NCBI GenBank assembly: GCA_044228435.1
Contig: JBGAUW010000021.1
Span: forward strand, 28,360-92,359
Direction of reading: 5' to 3'
Length of the DNA stretch: 64,000 nucleotides
Source: Bog-950 sp044228435
GTDB lineage: Bacteria; Bacteroidota; Bacteroidia; Chitinophagales; LD1
Position numbers and translations under genes: made by a program. Shown in pieces: positions 27,924 to 36,221 of the stretch; the first letter of the stretch is position 1, and each line of letters opens with the position of its first letter. The notes beneath the pieces were generated by a model, which saw nothing but the letters and a program-made list of their open reading frames with translations, did no database searches and was not told the origin of the DNA.

Positions 27924-29434
27924 TCCCCCATCAGGGCCAGCCACTTGTGGTAAGGCTTCTTTGCCTTTTTACTTTCAATAAAAGCCTTAAAAATATCGTG
28001 CATGGTGCGGTTGCGATTTAAAATATCGCCGGTGTTTAGCGCATTAAGCGCTGCCAGGGTTTCTTCAAAAATTTTATCTGCGGCCAGTTTAGATGAAGTG
28101 AGTTTGTTGAAGAATGCGAGCAATGCCTTTTCGAAATTACCCTGCTGACCTACTTTGCGTATAAAGCGGGCAATGTTGGGTACAATGTTTTTTACCAGCA
28201 AATGGTTATTTAATTCGTAGTGGGCAATTAACTGCATCATTAATAAAATGCTTTGCGAATCAAATCGCGCCTCATCCTGTTTTTTGCCCTGCCGGTAAAG
28301 CTCAATCCAATCCAGCGCTTTGCTGTATTCGCCCATTTCTAAAAAGACACTGGCATAAGTAACAATCACGTTCACGCGTATATGGTAGGGGATTTTTTGC
28401 TCATACTTTTGCATCATTACCCAAGCTTCTTCTATCAGTTTAACTTTTGCCTTTGTATCTTTCTTTTGGTCGAAATAAATAAGGCCAAAACGCGAGTAAT
28501 AAATAAACTGCGCAATTTTATCGCGCTCAGTTTTTACAGCAAGCTGTTTAAGCTGCTGTAGCGCTTTATTCATCTGTGGCCAATCGGCATTAAAGTAGGC
28601 CGATTCCAATAACAGGTTCAGGGCATTCATAGTTGAACGCACATCAAACTTCGTAAAATGCGCATGCCTCAAACATACCTTAACCAATTGCTTTGCCTCG
28701 GCAAAAAACTCCTTTCTTTTGTCGGTAACCGAAAAATGCAATACTCTTATGAAATGAAAATAATAGGCCGCCCTGGCTGATAGCGCATTATTTTCTGACC
28801 CCAGCAGCGCATGCGAAAAAATAAGCTCGTATTGCTTTAAATGCGATCCATCGCGCACCTGATACACAGCCTTATTTAATTGATGTTGCTGTTGGTAAAG
28901 GTTTTCAAACAACAGCAAATTATCCATTTGCGCGGCCACCTGCCGGCGCTGAACCATTACGGTATTTACATTGTTTTTATCGGTTACAGCGCAATAACCA
29001 TGCATCATTAAATAAACACGGGCATTTAAAAAGCTATCCAATTCGTTAAACAGCTCGTAGCTGTTACTTAATTTTATCCCTTTCTCAATTACCTTATTCG
29101 CCTGTGTGTGCAGTCCTTTTTCCAGCAGAACGGCCAACTCCTGTTGTAGCGCTCTAAGTTGCCACTGCGCGTCGGCTTCTTCATTGAAGTTTTTAAGCGA
29201 TTTAATAATTGCTTTATACAGATAAGTTTTAGCTACGCTAAACTGCTTTACAAACTTTTGGCCGGCAAATTTTTTCTTTAGGGCGCTTTCATCGTAATAG
29301 CTCTGCGCCGCTATGGCATCAAACAAGTTTATATAATTAGTGCTCGAGTCATCGGTAAGTTTACCCGCATAACGCTTAAAGTAACTCCTCTCGGCCATGC
29401 TCATGTTAGCTATCAGCTCGTAAAGTATATCCAT
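27920..29434 (-). CDS. Alpha-helical repeat protein of unknown function
   Basis: 504 residues from the ATG at 29434 (MDILYELIANMSMAERSYFK), a common opening for a Bacteroidota family of cytoplasmic proteins. An upstream extension to 29470 looks unlikely. The protein is almost entirely helical with TPR-like spacing, has many Lys, Gln and Leu residues, and has no signal peptide or membrane segment. A scaffold or interaction role is possible but I do not recognise a specific function. It is coupled by ATGA overlap to the SRPBCC gene and is divergent from the cargo operon at 29543. Confidence 0.85.
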   Translation of the reverse strand: MDILYELIANMSMAERSYFKRYAGKLTDDSSTNYINLFDAIAAQSYYDESALKKKFAGQKFVKQFSVAKTYLYKAIIKSLKNFNEEADAQWQLRALQQELAVLLEKGLHTQANKVIEKGIKLSNSYELFNELDSFLNARVYLMMHGYCAVTDKNNVNTVMVQRRQVAAQMDNLLLFENLYQQQHQLNKAVYQVRDGSHLKQYELIFSHALLGSENNALSARAAYYFHFIRVLHFSVTDKRKEFFAEAKQLVKVCLRHAHFTKFDVRSTMNALNLLLESAYFNADWPQMNKALQQLKQLAVKTERDKIAQFIYYSRFGLIYFDQKKDTKAKVKLIEEAWVMMQKYEQKIPYHIRVNVIVTYASVFLEMGEYSKALDWIELYRQGKKQDEARFDSQSILLMMQLIAHYELNNHLLVKNIVPNIARFIRKVGQQGNFEKALLAFFNKLTSSKLAADKIFEETLAALNALNTGDILNRNRTMHDIFKAFIESKKAKKPYHKWLALMGE

Positions 29435-29542
29435 ACTGCCAATATAAAACCAAAACCTAAGAATCGGCATTTTTTGCTTTGCCTTCCGCTTTCAGACATG
29501 CCAAATTTGCATCGCAACAATTATTACAGTAACCCAAAAACT

Positions 29543-30895
29543 ATGAGAAAATTCTATCTAAATTTTATTTGCACCTGCTACATTGTACTGCAAGGTTTAA
29601 GCCTTAAGGCACAGTGGAATGAGCTATACACGGCGGGCTACCCAAAACTATATGCCGCAGGTACTATAAGCACGCTATTAGTTACACCCCAACAAGAGGT
29701 TTTTGCAGGCGGCAGCTTTACCGATGCCAGCAGTCCTTACCTGGCAAGCTACGGAGGTGTTAAGGGGCGCCACTGGTGCAATGTAAACAACCAAATATAT
29801 ACCCTGGCCCATACTGATAACGGTGCTTTTGCTGCCGGCTATTTTACCGATAGTACCGGCGGTTACTATGTAATGCAACAAGTGGGTGCCACTTGTTATA
29901 AGCCGGGAAATACCTCGTTTAACGGAGCCATCAATTCTTTATGCTCCGATAAGTTCTCGAACATTTATGCTGCCGGCAATTTTACCAATGGTTTTAATGA
30001 ACAGTACATAGCAAAATTTGACGGCACACAATGGACCGAACTAAGCAATGGCAGCAACAGGTTAATGGCTAATAACTCCATACAAAGTATTGCCACCGAT
30101 ACCTTTGGAAATGTTTATGCTGCAGGCAGCTTTACTAACGGCACAGGTAGTTACTATGTATCCAAATGGAACGGCCTGCAATGGACCGAACTGGGAAACC
30201 TGAATGCGAACGGAACAATTTATCGCATTACTACCGATGCAGCAGGTAATGTATATGCCACAGGGTCGCTTACCAATAGCAGCGGTAAGCGCTATATAGC
30301 CAAGTGGAATGGAGCCAATTGGTCTGAACTTGGAGGCAACAACGCTTTGCAGGCAAATGGTATTATTTGGGCTATAGCAGCCGATAATGCAGGCAATATT
30401 TATGCAGGCGGAGAGTTTACAAACAGCAACGGGAAAAAGTATGTAGCCAAATTTAACGGCACTAGCTGGAGCGAACTAACCGCCAACGGCAGCTACCTAA
30501 ACGCCAATGATGTAATATTTGCCCTGGCCTGCGGCACTGATGGCAAGGTTTACTGCGCCGGAGATTTTACAAATACCGATGGGAATAATTATGTGGCGGT
30601 ATTTACACCCGTTGCAACCTCAATAGCCAGTTTAGAAAGCAATGCATTTACCCTACAGGTATACCCCAACCCGTTTACAGAAAAATTAGAGATTAAGAAT
30701 AATGCAGCACCTACAGATGCAAGCCTTTTACTGGAGGTATATGATATAAGTGGTCGAATAATTAACACAGCACAGATTATAACTAATCACCTTGCAATTG
30801 AAACATCCGGTTGGTCACCCGGGTTTTATACAGCCCGGATTTACGATGCACATAGCTCCACCTACCGCAGTATTCAATTAGTTAAAACCCCATAA
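29543..30895 (+). CDS. Seven-repeat beta-propeller T9SS cargo protein (A)
   Basis: 450 residues from the ATG at 29543, where a signal peptide begins (ending LKAQ); a frame extension to 29474 is not signal-like. Seven repeats of about 44-48 residues are visible, marked by YAAGxFTN. The later ones have the pattern YVAKWNG, WSELG, LxANG, TDxxGNIYAAG. Seven units suggest a closed seven-bladed propeller. The C-terminal ~80 residues are a T9SS sorting domain (QVYPNPFTEKLEI, GFYTARIYDA, QLVKTP). It is the first of three consecutive T9SS cargo genes, 8 bp before the next, and is clearly paralogous to the third. Ligand unknown. Confidence 0.9.
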   Translation: MRKFYLNFICTCYIVLQGLSLKAQWNELYTAGYPKLYAAGTISTLLVTPQQEVFAGGSFTDASSPYLASYGGVKGRHWCNVNNQIYTLAHTDNGAFAAGYFTDSTGGYYVMQQVGATCYKPGNTSFNGAINSLCSDKFSNIYAAGNFTNGFNEQYIAKFDGTQWTELSNGSNRLMANNSIQSIATDTFGNVYAAGSFTNGTGSYYVSKWNGLQWTELGNLNANGTIYRITTDAAGNVYATGSLTNSSGKRYIAKWNGANWSELGGNNALQANGIIWAIAADNAGNIYAGGEFTNSNGKKYVAKFNGTSWSELTANGSYLNANDVIFALACGTDGKVYCAGDFTNTDGNNYVAVFTPVATSIASLESNAFTLQVYPNPFTEKLEIKNNAAPTDASLLLEVYDISGRIINTAQIITNHLAIETSGWSPGFYTARIYDAHSSTYRSIQLVKTP

Positions 30896-30903
30896 ACCAA
30901 CAT

Positions 30904-32673
30904 ATGAAAAAACAACTACTTGCTACACTTTTAGCTACAATAACACTTTGCTTTACGGCTATAGGGCAGCCGGCATTAAACTGGGTAAACGGCTTAACAG
31001 GCACTAACACAGGCTCGATAACAAACAACAGCAATACAGTTACAACTGATGCAAATGGCAATATTTTTATTGCTGGTTACTTTACCGGCACTATAGATTT
31101 TGACCCCGGAACAGGTATAAGCAACTTAACCGCACAAGGAGCTTATGCTGATTTGTTTGTTGCTAAATATGCCGCTAATGGAAGCTTGCAATGGGCCAAA
31201 CAAGTGCGCACACATGATGCATACGCGCCTAATGAGGCTATAGCAGTAAACATGCGCTTAACCAATACCGGTGAGCCTGTAATAACCGGTTGGTTTGATG
31301 GAGTGCAGGACTTAAACCCCGGTGCAGGCACCGATACCTTTGGCACTGCCAACGGCCTTAGTTTACTTTTAATTAAGCTGGATAATAACGGCAATTATAT
31401 TTGGGCAAAAGCAATCTCTGCTTACGGTTTTCCTAAAATCAGTATTGACAACGCTAACAACATTTACCTGGCTGGTTGGTACCAGGGCAGCGCCGAAGAT
31501 TTTAACCCCGGCCCCGGGGTTGATAGCTTACCCCGTAGTTTGTATACGGATATTTTTATAGCCAAATACGATGCTAACGGAAACTTTGGATGGGTAAAGG
31601 GACTACACTCTGGTGCCAGCGAGATTATAAACGATATAGTGAATGATGCTGCAGGCAACATATATGTATGCGGCAACTTTGAAGGTTCGGTGCTTGATTT
31701 TGATCCCGATACCAGTACAGCTGAGCGGTTCCGTCAATCGATTGGCGCCGGCACCGATTTTTTTATTGCTAAGTACACGACTAATGGCGGCTTACTTTGG
31801 GCAAATACTTACGGCCACCCCACTTACATAAACTCATCTAACACAGCTGACCGTTTAATGCTTGATGCCAATAACGATATTATTGTTACCGGTAGCATTT
31901 CGGGTGAGGTTGACTTTAACGCGGATGCCGCTGTTGACACTCTTGGTTTCGCATCTAAGGCGATTGGCTTTCCGCTTTACTTTGCCAAATACAGTGGCAC
32001 CACCGGCAATTACATTTTTGCCAAGGCCTTATTTGGCCAAAGCGTAAACTATGTAAGAGGGCTTGGGTTAGATGCCGCAGGTAACATTTATGTAGCCAGT
32101 AATTTTGAACAGTTTTGCGATGCCGATCCGGGGCCGGGCACCGATACTCTGTCTACATCCGGTAATTCCATTCTGCTGGCAGAATACGGCCCAACGGGGA
32201 ATTATATTTGGGGTAAGCTGATTGAAAGTAACGGCGTACCAGGTGTGAGTAACATTTGTGTGTTGCCCGATGGCACCTTTTATGCTACCGGCAGAGTATT
32301 GTTTGCAACCGATTTTGACTTAACCGCTGCCGCCGACAGCGTTGTACCAAATCCTTTCAACTACGCGTTTTACCTGGCAAAATACGGGGAGGCGGTTACC
32401 GGAATAGATGAACTATCTGTTATGCAAGGCACAGTGGTTTATCCTAACCCCTTCAGCAATCACTTAAAGCTAACCGGGTTAGAAAACACAAATGCCAGCA
32501 CAACTATTTACCTGATGGATGTAACCGGAAAAGAAGTTTACAGCCAGACCGGCGTCTTAACTGACACCACTGAAATTTATATACAAAACAATATAGCGCC
32601 TGGAATATATTTTTTGCATGTAGCGAACAGTGCCGCCGGCTTTAAAGAAACATTTAAAGTAGTAAAACAATAA
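30904..32673 (+). CDS. SBBP-like beta-propeller T9SS cargo protein (B)
   Basis: 589 residues with a signal peptide ending AIGQ. Repeats of about 55-60 residues carry the pattern NIYxAGxFxG, DFDPGxG, DLFVAKY, NGxxxWAK, which resembles SBBP-type propeller repeats. DFDPGTGI and similar Asp-rich loops could bind calcium; that is inference. The C-terminus is a T9SS sorting domain (VVYPNPFSNHLKLTG, GIYFLHVANSA, KVVKQ). The gene lies between the two seven-repeat propeller genes with 8- and 16-bp gaps, so the three are almost certainly one operon. Confidence 0.9.
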   Translation: MKKQLLATLLATITLCFTAIGQPALNWVNGLTGTNTGSITNNSNTVTTDANGNIFIAGYFTGTIDFDPGTGISNLTAQGAYADLFVAKYAANGSLQWAKQVRTHDAYAPNEAIAVNMRLTNTGEPVITGWFDGVQDLNPGAGTDTFGTANGLSLLLIKLDNNGNYIWAKAISAYGFPKISIDNANNIYLAGWYQGSAEDFNPGPGVDSLPRSLYTDIFIAKYDANGNFGWVKGLHSGASEIINDIVNDAAGNIYVCGNFEGSVLDFDPDTSTAERFRQSIGAGTDFFIAKYTTNGGLLWANTYGHPTYINSSNTADRLMLDANNDIIVTGSISGEVDFNADAAVDTLGFASKAIGFPLYFAKYSGTTGNYIFAKALFGQSVNYVRGLGLDAAGNIYVASNFEQFCDADPGPGTDTLSTSGNSILLAEYGPTGNYIWGKLIESNGVPGVSNICVLPDGTFYATGRVLFATDFDLTAAADSVVPNPFNYAFYLAKYGEAVTGIDELSVMQGTVVYPNPFSNHLKLTGLENTNASTTIYLMDVTGKEVYSQTGVLTDTTEIYIQNNIAPGIYFLHVANSAAGFKETFKVVKQ

Positions 32674-32689
32674 AACCAAAAACAGATAT

Positions 32690-34042
32690 ATGAAATCAAA
32701 CTATTTACTGGTAATACTTGTTTTGCTTTTTATAAAAACAACAAGTGCGCAATGGGATGAGGTAGGCGCAGGTGCTACAGCATTAAAAGCAGATAATTTT
32801 ATCTATTCCGTTCATACAACTACTAATGGCCTACTTTTAGCGGCGGGCTCGTTTAAAAATGATAGCGCGTATTATTATGTGGCCGCCTGGAACGGCAGCA
32901 CCTGGAAAGAAATAGGAGACGGACCGGTAGCATTAAAAGCAAACAACAGAATTAACTCTGTTACATCCGATACCGCCGGAAACATTTATGCTGCCGGACA
33001 GTTTACAGATACATTAGGCAACTATGCCGTATGCCAATGGAATGGCAGCGGGTGGAGAAACCTGGGTAACGGGTTTAATGGAACCATACGCAAAATAATA
33101 ACGGATAAAACCAGTAATGTATACGCCGTAGGCGGATTTACGAATGGCGCCAACAACTATTATGTAGCTAAATGGAACGGCAATAGCTGGGCAGAAGTGG
33201 GCAGTGGGGCAAACACCCTTAATGCGAATGGTGAATGCAGCGCAATAGGCATCGATAATACCGGGAACATTTATACGGCAGGTTTTTTTAAAAACGGTAG
33301 CAACCAATACTACGTAGCGAAATGGAACGGCACCGTGTGGAGCGAGTTACCCGGCTTAAATGCTAACGGCTATATAAATGCGCTAACTGTTGATGCTGTG
33401 GGCAATGTTTATGTAGGCGGTGCCTTTTATAACTCTTCTGCAAACAATTACGTGGCAAAATGGAATGGCTCCGTATGGAGTGAACTGGGAAGCGGCCCGG
33501 ATAGCCTGAAGGCAAACAACTACATTTTTACACTGCATAATGATGCGCAGGGAAATATTTATGTAGCCGGAGCCTTTAGAAATAATGTGAATAAAAATTA
33601 TGTAGCCAAATGGGATGGCAACAACTGGGGCGAAGTGGGTGGATTAAACAGTTTAGCCGCCAACGATGATATACAAACAATAACCACCGATAACACAGGC
33701 AGTGTTTACTGCGCGGGCTATTTCACTAATGCAAACAATGAATATTACGTAGCTAAACACATGGCTACACCCAATGCTATTACCAAAATTGAAAAAACCA
33801 ACACCCTGATTGCGTTCCCCAACCCATTTACCAATCAACTGAACATCACTGATATTGTTACCACAACACAACACCCGCGTATTGAAGTTTGGGATGCTTT
33901 AGGCCAAAAGGTATATGAAGAAAACTACCCTTCAGCCAACATTAATTTACAAACTGCACGCTGGCTACCGGGCGTTTACACAATAACTGTGCAACAGACC
34001 GATGCATCTATTCAAACTATTCGCGCTGTTAAAACACAATAA
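32690..34042 (+). CDS. Seven-repeat beta-propeller T9SS cargo protein (C)
   Basis: 450 residues with a signal peptide ending TSAQ. Seven repeats are marked by AAGSFKN, AAGQFTD, AVGGFTN, TAGFFKN, VGGAFYN, VAGAFRN and CAGYFTN. Each of the first six also carries a YVAKWNG / WxELG-like element. It is a paralogue of the first gene of the operon, with the same length and repeat number. The T9SS sorting domain is at the end (IAFPNPFTNQLNITD, GVYTITVQQTD, AVKTQ). Binding partner unknown. The operon ends about 145 bp before a strong hairpin. Confidence 0.9.
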   Translation: MKSNYLLVILVLLFIKTTSAQWDEVGAGATALKADNFIYSVHTTTNGLLLAAGSFKNDSAYYYVAAWNGSTWKEIGDGPVALKANNRINSVTSDTAGNIYAAGQFTDTLGNYAVCQWNGSGWRNLGNGFNGTIRKIITDKTSNVYAVGGFTNGANNYYVAKWNGNSWAEVGSGANTLNANGECSAIGIDNTGNIYTAGFFKNGSNQYYVAKWNGTVWSELPGLNANGYINALTVDAVGNVYVGGAFYNSSANNYVAKWNGSVWSELGSGPDSLKANNYIFTLHNDAQGNIYVAGAFRNNVNKNYVAKWDGNNWGEVGGLNSLAANDDIQTITTDNTGSVYCAGYFTNANNEYYVAKHMATPNAITKIEKTNTLIAFPNPFTNQLNITDIVTTTQHPRIEVWDALGQKVYEENYPSANINLQTARWLPGVYTITVQQTDASIQTIRAVKTQ

Positions 34043-34187
34043 ACTAACATACGCCATGATAACCTGCATTATTATTATTTCGCCCACTGTTTTTACCCCG
34101 ACCGCGAGAAAATTGAATTACTCGCTTGCTTCAAAATTTACCCCTTAGATAATCCTCAAATTTTTTTTGTAAACCCACTACGGCTTC

Positions 34188-34223
34188 AAAAACCGTTGCT
34201 GAAAAATTTCAGCAACGGTTTTT
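34188..34223 (+). terminator. Long hairpin between the cargo operon and the SDR gene
   Basis: Arms 34188-34204 and 34207-34223 are complementary over 17 positions (core ACCGTTGCTGAAA), followed by a T-rich run. It terminates the upstream operon. It ends only 12 nt before the ATG at 34236, so if the SDR transcript starts upstream, the hairpin would sit in its leader. Confidence 0.75.
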
Positions 34224-34235
34224 TATTTTCACCCT

Positions 34236-34979
34236 ATGAAAAGATTTGAAAACAAGGTAGTGGTAATTACCGGAGGTGCTTTGGGTATTGGCAAAGCTGC
34301 CGTTGAAAAATTTGCGCGTGAAGGTGCGGCTGTAGCTATTTGGGATGTGAACGAAACACAGGGCAAAGAGTTAGAACTTATACTATTGCACGAGGGATTT
34401 GCAGCACGTTTTGTAAAAGTAAACACAGCCAGCCTTGAAGAAGTAGAGCACGCCACCAAAGAGGTGATTAAGCAGTTTGGCAAAATAAGTGTGCTGGTAA
34501 ATAATGCCGGTATTACGCGCGATGCCTCTATACTTAAAATGACGGCGGAGCAATGGCAGCAGGTAATGGATGTAAACCTTACCGGGGTTTTTAACTGTTG
34601 CAAAGCTATTTCGCCCAACATGATTGAAAACGGTTTTGGCCGTATTATTAATACCTCCTCTATTGTAGGGCTTTACGGAAACTTTGGACAGGCCAACTAT
34701 GCGGCTACCAAGGCTGGTGTAATTGCCTTATCAAAAACGCTGGCGCGGGAGTTAGGCAAATACAACATTACGGTTAATGCCGTTGCACCTGGTTTTATAG
34801 CTACCGACATGATTAAAACTATCCCTGAAAAAGTAATAGCAATGATGACCGAGAAAGTGCCACTTAAAAAATTAGGCACACCGGAAGATGTGGCTAATAC
34901 TTACACCTTTTTAGCCAGCGATGAAGCGCAGTTTATTTCGGGCACGGTAATTAGCGTAGATGGTGGCCTGACAATTTAA
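34236..34979 (+). CDS. Short-chain dehydrogenase/reductase, FabG-like
   Basis: 247 residues. Rossmann motifs: TGGALGIGKAA (cofactor loop), NNAG, and the catalytic Ser-Tyr-Lys set (SSIVGLYGNFGQANYAATKAG). The C-terminal part has VAPGFIATDM and ISGTVISVDGG, the usual end of 3-oxoacyl-ACP/CoA reductases. It reduces a 3-oxoacyl thioester with NAD(P)H or acts on a related alcohol; the substrate is not defined by sequence. A steroid-reductase-like gene follows after 25 bp, so the pair may be co-transcribed. A strong hairpin sits directly before the start codon. Confidence 0.9.
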   Translation: MKRFENKVVVITGGALGIGKAAVEKFAREGAAVAIWDVNETQGKELELILLHEGFAARFVKVNTASLEEVEHATKEVIKQFGKISVLVNNAGITRDASILKMTAEQWQQVMDVNLTGVFNCCKAISPNMIENGFGRIINTSSIVGLYGNFGQANYAATKAGVIALSKTLARELGKYNITVNAVAPGFIATDMIKTIPEKVIAMMTEKVPLKKLGTPEDVANTYTFLASDEAQFISGTVISVDGGLTI

Positions 34980-35004
34980 AACCGATGATTTGACTTTTAG
35001 CATT

Positions 35005-35679
35005 ATGACTTTAGAAACCTATAACTACATACTTTACGCCTGGCTTGCAGTAGGGCTTGTTACCTTTTTAGTGCTACTACGCAAAACGGCACCTTATGGC
35101 CGCCACACGGTTGAAACCTGGGGGCCGATGATACCTAACCAATTAGGTTGGATGCTGATGGAGGGATTTGCGCCTTTTTTAATAAGTATTTGGTTCTGGA
35201 CGGGCACGCTGCAAAAAACGAATACCAGTTACTTCTTTTATGGCCTATACATGGCGCATTATTGCTACCGGTCGTATATTTTTCCATTTCTCACCAATAC
35301 TAAGGGCAAAAAAATGCCGCTGGTAATTACCGGTTCAGCTATTGGGTTTAATATTTGCAATACATTTATACTGGGTTACTACTTAGGCAACATAGGTGGC
35401 AATTACCCGGACAGCTATTTCCTCTCACCGGTATTTATCTTTGGTTTTATCGTTTTTTTAATCGGAGTAATCATTAATGTAGTTAGCGATTTTATGTTGA
35501 TTAACCTGCGCAAGCCCGGCGAGACAGGTTATAAGATACCCAAAGGTTTTTTGTTTAATTATATAAGCTGCCCCAATCTGTTTGGAGAAATGGTGGAGTG
35601 GATTGGTTTTGGGATAATGATCACCACAAATGGTATTTACAAAAGTTCGCCGATTACCCGAAGGAGAGAAAGGCGGTAG
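35005..35679 (+). pseudogene. Steroid 5-alpha-reductase-like membrane protein, broken near the C-terminus
   Basis: The frame from the ATG at 35005 gives 224 residues with several membrane segments. It has family motifs of 3-oxo-5-alpha-steroid 4-dehydrogenases / DUF1295 (GYKIPKGFLFNYISCPNLFGE, MVEWIGFG). The family normally continues with another membrane helix and ends in a motif like HHKWY...YPKERKxxIP. Here the frame runs into unrelated Arg-rich residues and stops at 35679. The expected C-terminal motif is present in another frame from 35622. A deletion of about 22 codons with a frameshift explains this. The enzyme is probably inactive unless the sequence holds an assembly error. It follows the SDR gene by 25 bp. 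Confidence 0.8.
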
Positions 35680-35696
35680 TGCCGGGGGTGTTGTAG
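35622..35696 (+). pseudogene. Out-of-frame C-terminal remnant of the steroid-reductase-like gene
   Basis: Read from 35622 this gives HHKWYLQKFADYPKERKA plus six more residues, then a stop at 35694-35696. It is the expected end of the family, displaced by two bases from the frame that starts at 35005. The stop abuts the end of the convergent gene at 35697, which is where the intact gene should have ended. Confidence 0.8.
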
Positions 35697-36215
35697 CTAA
35701 TTCAACTTATAACTCGTCAACACAAAATGGTGCTTACTGTTTCTTCGTTCTACAATTCCTATGCCTTCACAGATTACTATTACTTCCATTCCATCGTCGT
35801 ACTCGTAGCAATTCGAATAGCCTCTATACACCCCCTCTTTTTTTATTGCATTTCTATGCATCATAACATCCCCTCCAAACATTAAATTATACTGAGTATC
35901 ATCAACAACCGGGAAAAACTGTTTAACGGGAAATCGAACCTGACTTCTTTGCGACTGAAAGTCAAACACTGTATCGTTCACTTGTGCCAAAAACCAACCA
36001 CCGTAACCGTAAGCTGTAAGCCCGCAGATAGTTTTGACATCTTTAATCCTGATGGTATCTGGTTTAGAAGTATGATACAAATCAGTAAACACCCAATAAT
36101 TTCCAACCTTTAATGGAAAAAACTGCGTGGTGTCTTTTTTCGTAAATACACTTTGCCCTTTAGTCGCAAAAGTTACTGCAAGAAGGAAAAACACCAAGTG
36201 CAATGCAGCTTTCAT
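35697..36215 (-). CDS. Small exported protein of unknown function
   Basis: 172 residues with a signal peptide ending TKGQ. The mature part is predicted beta-rich (FFPLKVGNYWVFTDLY near the start, then GYGGWFLAQVNDTVFDF). FxPLKVGNYWxY openings are common in Bacteroidota exported proteins of unknown function. There is no T9SS signal or lipobox. It lies 6 bp after the serine hydrolase gene in the same direction, so the two are probably co-transcribed. Confidence 0.8.
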   Translation of the reverse strand: MKAALHLVFFLLAVTFATKGQSVFTKKDTTQFFPLKVGNYWVFTDLYHTSKPDTIRIKDVKTICGLTAYGYGGWFLAQVNDTVFDFQSQRSQVRFPVKQFFPVVDDTQYNLMFGGDVMMHRNAIKKEGVYRGYSNCYEYDDGMEVIVICEGIGIVERRNSKHHFVLTSYKLN

Positions 36216-36221
36216 TTCACT

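Noticed and set aside
35005..35679. Reading the shortened steroid-reductase-like protein as a natural variant
   Set aside because: The canonical C-terminal motif is present just downstream in another frame and stops exactly at the neighbouring gene, so a frameshifting deletion is the better explanation.
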